Of a stretch of 64,000 nucleotides of DNA, positions 10,439 to 18,746 are shown piece after piece. The notes under the pieces were generated by a model that made no database searches, was not told where the DNA came from, and was given only the letters and a program-made list of their open reading frames with translations. Location of the stretch: positions 1,169,277 to 1,233,276 of the forward strand of contig NZ_LYPC01000014.1 in NCBI RefSeq assembly GCF_001700435.1, given 5' to 3'. The stretch's first letter is position 1. Every line of letters starts with the position of its first letter. The translations under genes were made by a program, and so were the position numbers. The stretch comes from Paenibacillus pectinilyticus. Lineage in GTDB: Bacteria > Bacillota > Bacilli > Paenibacillales > NBRC-103111.

Positions 10439-10752
10439 TGACACCTTTTACAGAGAGGGTATTAGAAGTTATTCGATCCATTCCTGAAGGCAAAGTGATG
10501 ACCTATGGTCAAGTTGCGCATGAAGCTGGTAGTCCGAGGGCAGCTCGACAGGTTGTACGAATTCTGCACGCCATGAGCCGCAAACATCGTCTCCCTTGGC
10601 ACCGAGTTCTCAATGTTCGAGGTCAAATTGCGATCCAAGATGATGAGGGTGCACAGTTGCAGCGGTTTTTATTGGAATCGGAAGATGTCCATGTTACGGA
10701 TGAGCTTACGGTTTCACTGGCAGACTATCAAGCTCAACCTGAAGAGGGATGA
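10438..10752 (+). CDS. Alkyltransferase-like protein (ATL, MGMT family without the reactive Cys)
   Basis: 104 residues. The fold is that of the C-terminal domain of O6-methylguanine-DNA methyltransferase: PEGKVMTYGQVA, then SPRAARQVV with the arginine finger, then the active-site stretch. In MGMT that stretch reads PCHRV, but here it is PWHRVL, so the alkyl-accepting Cys is Trp. ATL proteins with this exact change bind alkylated guanine and flag it for nucleotide excision repair without repairing it themselves. The gene overlaps the lactonase stop codon by one base and is probably translationally coupled to it. Confidence 0.88.
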   Translation: MTPFTERVLEVIRSIPEGKVMTYGQVAHEAGSPRAARQVVRILHAMSRKHRLPWHRVLNVRGQIAIQDDEGAQLQRFLLESEDVHVTDELTVSLADYQAQPEEG

Positions 10753-10780
10753 AGATTAGGCACTTCAATTACTGCTTGGC

Positions 10781-10808
10781 TTGACATGACCTTAATCTAG
10801 TATACGAA
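10781..10808 (+). promoter_or_regulatory. Possible promoter of the broken nuclease-like gene
   Basis: A perfect -35 TTGACA lies at 10781-10786, but the best -10 candidates (TATACG at 10801 or TACGAA at 10803) are poorly matched or poorly spaced. Confidence 0.3.
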
Positions 10809-10937
10809 TAGCCATTATCATATAAATGGTTGCGAAGCACGCGCCGTTCTTATCATGGTTTCTGAGGAGTTTCTCCTTTCAGAGATTGTGGAGAGAGTGG
10901 CGTTTTGTTTTGTGTCTACATAAGGAGCGTAATTTCA

Positions 10938-11582
10938 ATGAAATTCGAGCAAGCTTTCGAAGCATTTATGGCCAAACAACTTGCAGAGGAGACCAATCCG
11001 CGCAGACGGGAACGGCTCGAACGTGGATTAGGACATGCGGAGATGGAATTCCTCCGATCCATTTGGTATCCAAAGGTCGGTAATTTCAACGATCTGTATC
11101 CTGAATGGGAGGTTCGTGACTTCGCCAATGGCTATCGTTAAATTGATTATGCCTATATGCCTGGAGAAGCGAAAGGCGCAATTGAAATCCAGGGTTACAG
11201 TTCGCACGCAAGAGATCTTGATCTATGGCGATTTAAAGATCTTTGCCTCCGACATTCCCACCTTGCTCTAGATGGTTGGCTGGTTCTTCCGATCGCTTAC
11301 CCCTCCATTGTCGAAGCACCGAACCAGTGTCAACAGCTCATACTTTCGCTTATTGGTAAGTTTATCGCAACTGACGTCCCTCCGACATTACCTTGGTTAG
11401 AGAGTGAAGCGATTCGTTTTGCTCGGAGGAAATTTCGTCCGTTCACAGCCCCAGAACTCTCTGAACATCTGAATGTGAGCAAAAGACACGCTAGAACTCT
11501 ATTACATAAGTTGTGTGATAGGCAGCTATTGGTTGTTGCGAGTGGCAAGGAACGTGCGCGAAGCTATATGCTCCACTTGTAA
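10938..11582 (+). pseudogene. Nuclease-like / winged-helix protein interrupted by an in-frame stop
   Basis: ATG 10938 follows AAGGAG. The frame runs 67 codons to a TAA at 11139-11141 and then continues in the same frame to 11582, with no frameshift and with protein-like sequence on both sides (NGYR, stop, IDYAYMPGEAKG). Read through, it would be about 214 residues: a helical start, a middle part with D..E.Q spacing (IDYAY, AIEIQGY, RDLDLWRFKD) reminiscent of PD-(D/E)XK or DUF559-type nuclease folds, and a C-terminal winged helix (LSEHLNVSKRHARTLLHKL). A single-base change at 11139 would restore one ORF. A sequencing error is an alternative. The function is not known. Confidence 0.6.
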
Positions 11583-11590
11583 CTGTCCCA

Positions 11591-11769
11591 AAGGAACGTC
11601 GGTGCGCTATTACTTGCAACATTAGTTAAAAGTGAGGCTGTGGGGAACCAGAATGCCCTATTTTATCGAATTTAGCTAAATTTACACCAAATAGCTGAAA
11701 TAGCGTACTGTGGTTCCCTTCGAGCTCGAAATTAACCAATATCGCTCAGTTAGCGCATCCTCGTTCCTT
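11591..11769. repeat. Four-armed intergenic repeat, copy 2
   Basis: Same element and arm order as at 9086-9266: forward at 11591-11612 and 11641-11663, inverted at 11699-11720 and 11748-11769. Matches to GGGAACGNNGGTGCGCTATT are clear at each arm, while the DNA between arms differs from copy 1. It occupies most of the 340-bp gap before the sensor kinase gene. Confidence 0.75.
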
Positions 11770-11879
11770 CTCATGTTGGTGGGACGAAAATTTGGGGCTG
11801 GGAGGCTGCTATTTGCTACTTAGTGGCTTTTGAGCGCAATTCACCCCTTTCCTCACAGAGGAAAATACTGTATCCCTTC

Positions 11880-11893
11880 TGTAAGCGTTTGCG
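11880..11893 (+). promoter_or_regulatory. Weak cre-like (CcpA) site before the sensor kinase
   Basis: TGTAAGCGTTTGCG agrees with the catabolite-response consensus TGWAANCGNTNWCA at all but two positions. It lies 30 bases before the start codon. Catabolite control of a sugar-sensing operon would be reasonable. Confidence 0.35.
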
Positions 11894-11922
11894 ATACAAT
11901 ATGCGCTAGGGGGTGCATGCTG

Positions 11923-13677
11923 ATGAAAGCCATGCTGTACAAGCTCACGCTGAAGAAGCGCATGTGGGTGTCATTCGTTCTGCTAATTGCCTTCTCAATC
12001 GCGGCAACTGGGGGGCTGTCTTACTATATAAGTGCTCGCGTAATCGAGCGCAATACGTTTCAGCTTAGCCAGGATAATCTAAATACGTCGGCGCGTGTTC
12101 TTGATGAGAAAGCGAAGCAAATTCTCGTTTCGGTGTTAAATATAATGATCTCGCAGCCGTTTGTGCAAATGGCGAAGGATTCTGCCGCAGGCAAGAAGGA
12201 CGGCTATTACGGTCATATGACCGCGATGAACTCGGCGTTCACGCAGGCGAAGCTGGCGGAGCCGTCAATCGAGTCGATTTTCATCGCGACGCCGATCGGT
12301 GAGTTTTATTCCGCTAGCTACTATAGGAATCAAGGATTCTCATTCTACGATTCACCGATGTACGAGAAGTCGCAGACGACCAAAGAGCCCTTCTGGGTCG
12401 AAGGGCATGAAGATCTTCTTTTTCAAGGCAAAGACCGCGTTATCTCTTTGGTGATGCAGTCGATTAGCGATACGCCGAACATGTATTTCGTTGTGAATTT
12501 GAACGAGAAGGCGATCCAAAGCATACTGTCGGACCGGCTCGCCGAGCAGGCGAATAACAATTTATTTCTAATCAATCGTAATGCTGAAAGCGTTTTAATG
12601 AACCAGCCAGCCCTACCCAAAAGCTACGATAAAGCCTTCTTAGAAGAGCATATCGGTACAAACTCAAGAGGGCATTTCGAGGTGGGCATAACGGCACATA
12701 ATGATTTAATTAACTACGCCACCCTGCAATTCAATCCAGACTGGCTGCTGCTCAGCGTACAATCGAGATCTGATCTCCTCAAGGATTTGGGATGGATTCA
12801 ATGGACCACTGGCATCATTATGCTCGTCTGCATCATCATGGCGGTACTCGTTTCGAATCTACTTTCGGCCATTCTTCTGAAGCCGCTCTATCATCTCCAA
12901 ATGCTGATGAGCAAGGTAGGTCGCAATGATTTATCAGTCCGTTTCAAAAGCAACTATCAGGACGAAGTAAGTCAGGTAGGTCACAAATTCAACAGCATGC
13001 TGCTTGAAATAAATGAACTTATCGACGAAGTGAAGGAGGCAGAACGAGAGAAACGAAAGTCCGAAGCCAAGGCGTTGCAGGCACAGATTTCACCTCATTT
13101 TTTATACAATACACTCAATACAATTATTTGGAAAATGGAAACTGGCGAGCTGGATAATTCCAAGTCGATGGTCATCGCTTTATCTCAACTCTTTCAATTG
13201 GGCCTCAATCATGGGGAAGAGTGGACGACAGTAGAGAAGGAACTCCTGCATGTTCGCCAGTATTTGACGATTCAGCAGCTGTGTTATGAGGAGCTTTTTG
13301 ACTTTGAGATTGTGCTGAGCGATGACAGTATTCATTCCCTGCCCATCATGAAAATTATGCTGCAGCCGCTCGTTGAGAACAGCTTACTTCACGGATTTGA
13401 ACATATGGAATCCGGTGGGAAAATTCGCATCGAACTCAAGACAGAAGGTAATCAACTCCACATTATCGTCGAGGATAATGGTTCAGGCATGGATGCGGAT
13501 AAGCTGCAGTCCAGCTTGCTGCAAGCCACAAATACAGGCAAAAAAGGCTACGCCCTACGAAATGTGTATAACCGATTGCAACTGTATTATGGCGGTGAGG
13601 CAACGATGGTTCTTTCAAGTGAGCCTTATGAAGCGACAAAGGTGAATATCACGATTCCGATTAAGGGGGAAGTCTAA
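11923..13677 (+). CDS. YesM-family sensor histidine kinase
   Basis: 584 residues from ATG 11923, placed 9 bases after AGGGGG; ATG 11917 is possible but too close. The protein has an N-terminal membrane segment (about 12-34), an extracellular dCache-like sensing region, a second membrane segment near 300-322, a HAMP domain, a His_kinase region with the phospho-acceptor His in AQISPHFLYNTLN, and a GHKL ATPase domain (PLVENSLLHGFE, DNGSGMD). YesM-type kinases sense oligosaccharides or their binding proteins. The cognate response regulator follows one base after the stop codon, and a carbohydrate ABC transporter and two polysaccharide-degrading enzymes follow that, so the signal is probably a polysaccharide breakdown product. 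Confidence 0.9.
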   Translation: MKAMLYKLTLKKRMWVSFVLLIAFSIAATGGLSYYISARVIERNTFQLSQDNLNTSARVLDEKAKQILVSVLNIMISQPFVQMAKDSAAGKKDGYYGHMTAMNSAFTQAKLAEPSIESIFIATPIGEFYSASYYRNQGFSFYDSPMYEKSQTTKEPFWVEGHEDLLFQGKDRVISLVMQSISDTPNMYFVVNLNEKAIQSILSDRLAEQANNNLFLINRNAESVLMNQPALPKSYDKAFLEEHIGTNSRGHFEVGITAHNDLINYATLQFNPDWLLLSVQSRSDLLKDLGWIQWTTGIIMLVCIIMAVLVSNLLSAILLKPLYHLQMLMSKVGRNDLSVRFKSNYQDEVSQVGHKFNSMLLEINELIDEVKEAEREKRKSEAKALQAQISPHFLYNTLNTIIWKMETGELDNSKSMVIALSQLFQLGLNHGEEWTTVEKELLHVRQYLTIQQLCYEELFDFEIVLSDDSIHSLPIMKIMLQPLVENSLLHGFEHMESGGKIRIELKTEGNQLHIIVEDNGSGMDADKLQSSLLQATNTGKKGYALRNVYNRLQLYYGGEATMVLSSEPYEATKVNITIPIKGEV

Positions 13678-13678
13678 C

Positions 13679-15289
13679 ATGAAAGAGACGGAAATAACAC
13701 TCTGTGTGATCGACGATATCAAAAGTGTGGTCCGAGGTATTGCCGATTTGATCCAAATCGACACACACGGTGTGAAGGTGGTAGGTACAGCGGGGAACGG
13801 GGAAGACGGCTTGCAAATGGTCCTTGAGCTCCGGCCGGACATCGTCCTGACCGATATTAGGATGCCTCGCATGGATGGACTGGAGATGACCAAAGCGATC
13901 ATGGCGGTGCTGCCCAATTGCAAGGTGATCATGCTCAGCGGCTATACCGATTTTGAATATGCGCAGCAAGCGCTGCGATTAGGGGCTTTTGATTTCATTG
14001 CCAAGCCGTTTCTCAAGACGGCGATCGAGGCCGTTGTTCAGAAAGCGAAAGAGCAGATTGAGCTCGATCGGGTTCGTTTTGCCAAACAAAGCGAAATGGA
14101 ACGTCAGATCAAGGAGAGCATGCCCCTTCTGCGACAAGAATATTTACATCTTTTGCTGCGATACAACGCCAATGAGGCGAGGTTGAAGGAGCGCTGGGAT
14201 TATTTGAAGCTGGATCTAGACCGAGAGCGGCTCATTATTATGTGCATTGAAATCGATGGCTTTGCAAAGCAGGTCGATACGCATAGCATTCATGACGTCG
14301 AGCTAGCCCGTTTCGCTGTCAAAAACATTTTAGAAGAAACGCTCGCCTCCGTCACGAAATCCATCGTGTTTCGGGAGCAATTGAGCGGCTTTATTTGTTT
14401 GCTAAATGTGCCTCCATACATGGAAATGGTTACCCTTGCCGAGCAATGCCGAGAGCACATGTTGAACTATTCGCGTTACACAATCTCTGTAGGCGTAGGG
14501 CTGGAGGCAATAACGATTCATGAGCTGCCTATGTCGTATCAACAGGCTGCGGAGGCTTTGTCCCACAATTTCTATACAGGGGGAAATAGTGTTTTCTTTT
14601 ATGAGGACATACAACGTCCTGTTTCGTCTCGTCCTCGGCATGGCGCGGAGCAAGAGAAAGAGCTGTTCAACTGCTTGCGCATGGGGAATCCAGAGAAGGC
14701 CCTGCCGCTGCTAGCGAGCATCGTACAGGGCTACTCGGGCGTGCAGCCAAGTGATATGACGAGTGTATGCGTGGAGTTGGGACTGTTGATGTATCGGATT
14801 TTTGCAGAGAAAATAACAGAGCCTAGTGGAATAGACGAGTTGACAATAAAGCTGGATATGTTGAAAAAAGGGGAGCGTTTGACGCTCCGTGAGCTGAATG
14901 GCTTATTGCAGCAGTTAGCCACAGTAGGTTGCGAATGGATACAGAAGCAGCGTGAACTGGAGGCTGACTCGGTGATCACCCAAGCGATTCACTATATGAA
15001 AGCAAACTTGGATAAGAACGTAACGGTTAATGATTTGGCGAAGCATGTTTATTTGAGCGGGAGTTATTTTGCGAATCTGTTCAAAAAGGTAACCGGCACG
15101 ACCCTCATCCACTATATGACGGGGCTGCGTATTGAGCGCGCGAAAGAGATGCTGCTCGAAGACGATAAGCAAGTACAGGAAGTAGCGATTCTTCTCGGTT
15201 ACGAGGATCGTTCTTACTTCACAGACGTGTTCAAGAAGCATGTCGGGATGACGCCAACCGAATATAAGCAAGGTTATAAACCTGTTTAA
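13679..15289 (+). CDS. YesN-family response regulator (REC plus AraC HTH)
   Basis: 536 residues: a receiver domain at 1-125 (phosphorylatable Asp in IVLTDIRMPRMDG, Lys in FIAKPF), a helical middle region, and a C-terminal AraC-type double HTH at about 435-536 (VNDLAKHVYLSGSYFANLFKKVTG, VAILLGYEDRSYFTDVFKKH). It is the partner of the kinase just upstream, with one base between the two genes. It presumably activates the ABC transporter and enzyme genes downstream when phosphorylated. Confidence 0.92.
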   Translation: MKETEITLCVIDDIKSVVRGIADLIQIDTHGVKVVGTAGNGEDGLQMVLELRPDIVLTDIRMPRMDGLEMTKAIMAVLPNCKVIMLSGYTDFEYAQQALRLGAFDFIAKPFLKTAIEAVVQKAKEQIELDRVRFAKQSEMERQIKESMPLLRQEYLHLLLRYNANEARLKERWDYLKLDLDRERLIIMCIEIDGFAKQVDTHSIHDVELARFAVKNILEETLASVTKSIVFREQLSGFICLLNVPPYMEMVTLAEQCREHMLNYSRYTISVGVGLEAITIHELPMSYQQAAEALSHNFYTGGNSVFFYEDIQRPVSSRPRHGAEQEKELFNCLRMGNPEKALPLLASIVQGYSGVQPSDMTSVCVELGLLMYRIFAEKITEPSGIDELTIKLDMLKKGERLTLRELNGLLQQLATVGCEWIQKQRELEADSVITQAIHYMKANLDKNVTVNDLAKHVYLSGSYFANLFKKVTGTTLIHYMTGLRIERAKEMLLEDDKQVQEVAILLGYEDRSYFTDVFKKHVGMTPTEYKQGYKPV

Positions 15290-15401
15290 AACCATCATAT
15301 TTTCCTACTGGAAAGTGGTTTTACCCTCCTCACAGCTAGAGCGAATTCACTTACACTTTAAGAGTAAACACATGGGAAAAGAAAAGGGAGGCCAACCATT
15401 T

Positions 15402-16820
15402 ATGCGTAAGAAACCGTTTCATATCGTTGTATCTGCGGCTCTGTTAGTCACTTTGTCTGCTTGCGGGAGCAGTAAAACAACAGATACAACAGCTAGTTCT
15501 GCAGCCTCAACAGCAGCACCCTCAGCAGCAGGTACTGCAGCACCAGCAACAACAGGGCCCAAAACAAAGTTAACTTACTGGACCAACGACCGGGGTGCAT
15601 CGGATCATATTAAAGCGGAAATCGCGAAATATAATGCCGAGAACAAGGATAATATCGAAGTGGAAGTCACCATCATGGCTGACAATTATGAGCAGTCTCT
15701 GGATGTTGCTTTTGCGAGTAATCAAGCACCGGACATCATCAAAACATCAGGATCTAACTTCGCTCCGTTCATCAAGAAAGGCTATCTAGAACCATTGGAT
15801 ACGTACATGTCCCCTGAATTCAAGAACCGTTTCAAAAACTTGATCATCGATGATGGCAATCGCGTAGATAATAAAATTTACTCCTTGCCGAACTATGGGA
15901 TCACGTGGCGCCTCATCTATAACGTCGATCTTTTCCAAAAGGCCGGTATTGCTGCACCGCCAAAAACGATCGATGAAATGGTTGAAGATGCGAAGAAATT
16001 AACGGCAGCAGGTAAAGATATTGGCGCATACGGCTTTGCGGGCAACTTCAAAAATAACGGCGGCTTCGGTCGAACAGCCTCTCCTATTGTTGCTTTGAGC
16101 GCAGGGATGTTGGATGGCTTTAACTTCAAAACAGGCAAGTTCGATTTCTCCAGTCAAATCCCGATGCTCGAAGCATTGCGCAAAATGAAGCAAGACGGCA
16201 GTATGATCCCTGGCTTTGAACTGCTCGATATTGACCCACTGCGTGCGCAATTTGCTGAAGGCAAAATCGGCATGTACATCAACCATGCAAGTGAACCTGG
16301 CGTATTCAAAAATCAATTCCCTGCGAAAATTAAATGGAGTGCAGCGCCGCTTCCAACGATTGACGGCACAGTTAACGGAGCATCTCCTTTCTCGAATGCG
16401 ACGGTTTGGCTCGCGATGAGCGCGAAATCAGCGAACAAGGCGAAGGCATGGAAATTCCTCGAAAGCATGTACGGACCTGATGTGTTAAAAACGTATCAAG
16501 AAGATAGCGTTGGCATCTCCGCTGTTCCAGACGTGCTTGCAGTTGCGAAGAAACCAAGCTTCGCCAACATGGATCTGTTCTTGCCTAACAAATTTGATGC
16601 GTTATTCCCAGTCGTGCCAGCAGTTACACCTGAAGGTAAAAATTTGGGGGATGAGGCATTGAGATACATTCTTGAAGGCGGCGATGTCAATAAAATAACG
16701 ACAGATCTGTCAACACGGTATAATGCTGCTTTGGATAAAGCTCGAAAAGAGGGTACGACTAAGAATCAACCGATGCCAGACTTTGATGCGAAAAATTTGC
16801 AAGGCAGCTTAGTTAAATAA
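15402..16820 (+). CDS. Carbohydrate ABC transporter substrate-binding lipoprotein
   Basis: 472 residues from ATG 15402 after AGGGAGG; a longer frame from 15315 lacks a ribosome binding site. The lipoprotein signal ends in the lipobox LSAC, followed by a Ser/Thr/Ala-rich linker. The rest matches family 1 solute-binding proteins (KTKLTYWTNDRG, PDIIKTSGSNFAPFIKKGYLEPLD, YSLPNYGITWRLIYN). It is anchored outside the membrane and delivers an oligosaccharide to the two permeases downstream. No ATPase gene is in the cluster; such systems commonly borrow a shared MsmX-type ATPase. Confidence 0.88.
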   Translation: MRKKPFHIVVSAALLVTLSACGSSKTTDTTASSAASTAAPSAAGTAAPATTGPKTKLTYWTNDRGASDHIKAEIAKYNAENKDNIEVEVTIMADNYEQSLDVAFASNQAPDIIKTSGSNFAPFIKKGYLEPLDTYMSPEFKNRFKNLIIDDGNRVDNKIYSLPNYGITWRLIYNVDLFQKAGIAAPPKTIDEMVEDAKKLTAAGKDIGAYGFAGNFKNNGGFGRTASPIVALSAGMLDGFNFKTGKFDFSSQIPMLEALRKMKQDGSMIPGFELLDIDPLRAQFAEGKIGMYINHASEPGVFKNQFPAKIKWSAAPLPTIDGTVNGASPFSNATVWLAMSAKSANKAKAWKFLESMYGPDVLKTYQEDSVGISAVPDVLAVAKKPSFANMDLFLPNKFDALFPVVPAVTPEGKNLGDEALRYILEGGDVNKITTDLSTRYNAALDKARKEGTTKNQPMPDFDAKNLQGSLVK

Positions 16821-16833
16821 GATCACGCTAGAC

Positions 16834-16880
16834 ATGGGTGGCTATCTGCTTGCAATCTTTTTAAACGCAGATAGCCCCAT
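16834..16880 (+). terminator. Hairpin between binding protein and permease genes
   Basis: GGCTATCTGC pairs with GCAGATAGCC, extended by ATGGG/CCCAT, around an 18-base loop. There is no T-run after the stem. It probably stabilises the binding-protein mRNA or causes partial termination, so the binding protein is made in excess of the permeases. Confidence 0.6.
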
Positions 16881-16907
16881 GTTCCCCCAGCAGAAAGGAG
16901 CCTTGCA

Positions 16908-17810
16908 ATGAACAAACGAAAGCATGCGCTAGCCCCTTATATTCTGACATTTCCGAGTCTTGTGCTGACGTTGGTATTAAGTATTTATCCTTTAGGATGG
17001 GCGATGCGCTATATGTTTTACAGCTATCCCGGCTATGGCGCCAAAACGTTCATTGGCTTCGATAATTTCAAACGACTCTTCCATGATGATGTGTACTGGC
17101 AATCCGTAGTGAATACTTTGGTCTATGCGGGAGGCAAAATCGTGCTCACTCTGCCAATCGCGCTGGCACTCGCGGTAATTCTAAATGGGACTATGCGAGG
17201 ACGCAATCTCTTTCGTGCCGTCTATTTTCTACCAACGGTCATTAGTACGGCGGTAATGTCCGTCGTTTTCTACGTGATTTTCAATTCGTATAATGGCATC
17301 CTCAATCAATTTCTGATGAAATACGGCATTATCCATTCGAATATCGATTGGCTGGGAACGAAGTTTGCCATGCTTACGATGATCCTCATCGCTGTTTGGG
17401 GTGCCATCGGGAATTACATGCTGCTGTTCCTCGCTGGATTGCAAAATATACCGCAGGACGTTTACGAAAGTGCCGCTATCGACGGGGCAAATGGCTGGAA
17501 GAAATTCATCAACATTACTGTACCCATGCTCGGACCCGTTTTACAAATGATCGTGCTTCTCGCCATAACGGCTGCGCTGAAGGGCTATGAGAGCATCATG
17601 GTGCTGACAGAAGGCGGTCCGATCGGCAAAACAGAGGTCATGTATCTCTATGTATATAAGCTCTTCTTTCCAGTATCGTCGGCTGGTGGCGCTGTTCAGC
17701 AGCAAATCGGCTACGGCAGTGCGGTTGGCTTCGTATCCGCTCTCATCGTAGGCGTTGTAACGCTGGGATATTTCTACCTATCCAAACGCTTGAATCAGAT
17801 TCACGAATAG
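16908..17810 (+). CDS. Carbohydrate ABC transporter permease (MalF/UgpA type)
   Basis: 300 residues with six predicted membrane spans. The ABC-permease EAA loop is visible as YESAAIDGANGWKKFINITVPML, the contact site for the ATPase. GAAAGGAG precedes the ATG. It pairs with the permease encoded next to form the membrane channel for the sugar bound by the upstream lipoprotein. Confidence 0.9.
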   Translation: MNKRKHALAPYILTFPSLVLTLVLSIYPLGWAMRYMFYSYPGYGAKTFIGFDNFKRLFHDDVYWQSVVNTLVYAGGKIVLTLPIALALAVILNGTMRGRNLFRAVYFLPTVISTAVMSVVFYVIFNSYNGILNQFLMKYGIIHSNIDWLGTKFAMLTMILIAVWGAIGNYMLLFLAGLQNIPQDVYESAAIDGANGWKKFINITVPMLGPVLQMIVLLAITAALKGYESIMVLTEGGPIGKTEVMYLYVYKLFFPVSSAGGAVQQQIGYGSAVGFVSALIVGVVTLGYFYLSKRLNQIHE

Positions 17811-17824
17811 GAGGAGAGACAGAT

Positions 17825-18724
17825 ATGCAGTCGGTTCCATCTCAATTGTCTAATCGCACAACATCAACTAGATCTTCTTATGTCTCGCTGTTGATTGCGA
17901 AGCTGGCGGGTAAGCTTCTCCTCTGGGTGTTCCTGCTTCTGATGGTGGTATTCACCGTATTTCCAGTCATCATGGCCGTTCTTGGCTCATTCAAAACGAA
18001 TGCGGAAGTCACGACTGGGGCCACATTCTGGCCATCCGTTTGGCAATTCAACAATTATGTTAAAGCGTGGAAGGGCGCTAATTTTGCTCATTTTACGATG
18101 AATAGCTTGTTCGTGAGTATTGTAACCACAGTAGGAAGCCTACTCGTAGCCTCTTTAGCAGCTTACGCAGTAGATCGTCGAGAGTTTGCGGGTAAAAAAG
18201 TTTACGTGGCGCTGCTCGCCTCCACGATGTTCATCTCCATTGGCGCTGTTGTCCTGCGTCCGCAATTTGAATTAATGGTGCATTTGAACCTACACAAATC
18301 GTTGTGGGGTGTCGTGATCATTCTGATCAGTGGTCATGCGGCAACATTTTTCACCTTGATCGGCTTCTTCAAAGGCATTCCGCGTGATCTAGACGAAGCT
18401 GCTATGATTGATGGCTGCAATGTGTACAGTATCTACTGGCGAATCATCCTGCCGCTATTGGCACCGGGTCTTGGCGTAGCTGGATTATTCGTTTTCCGCA
18501 ATGCCTGGAACGAATACATTTTGCCGTTGGTATTCACGATGACGAAGCCAGCGCTGCAGACGTTAACGGTCGGGCTAGCTAGCTTACGCTACGGCACTTC
18601 GGCGGCTGCGGAAACGCACATTATGCTTGCTGGGGCATGCATGTCCATTTTGCCGATACTCGTTGTCTATATCCTTGCCAACAAATCATTCATTAGCGTC
18701 ACAGCGGGCTCTGTCAAAGGATAG
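17825..18724 (+). CDS. Carbohydrate ABC transporter permease (MalG/UgpE type)
   Basis: 299 residues with six membrane spans. The EAA loop reads DEAAMIDGCNVYSIYWRIILPLL. It starts 14 bases after the first permease, with GGAGGAG upstream, so the two subunits are probably made together. The C-terminus ends in the usual FISVTAGSVKG. Confidence 0.9.
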   Translation: MQSVPSQLSNRTTSTRSSYVSLLIAKLAGKLLLWVFLLLMVVFTVFPVIMAVLGSFKTNAEVTTGATFWPSVWQFNNYVKAWKGANFAHFTMNSLFVSIVTTVGSLLVASLAAYAVDRREFAGKKVYVALLASTMFISIGAVVLRPQFELMVHLNLHKSLWGVVIILISGHAATFFTLIGFFKGIPRDLDEAAMIDGCNVYSIYWRIILPLLAPGLGVAGLFVFRNAWNEYILPLVFTMTKPALQTLTVGLASLRYGTSAAAETHIMLAGACMSILPILVVYILANKSFISVTAGSVKG

Positions 18725-18746
18725 TGCGAGAGAAAAGGAGAATACC

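Noticed and set aside
11157-11582. Independent gene starting at ATG 11157
   Set aside because: It has no ribosome binding site and is in the same frame as the upstream part, so one gene interrupted by a stop codon explains it better.
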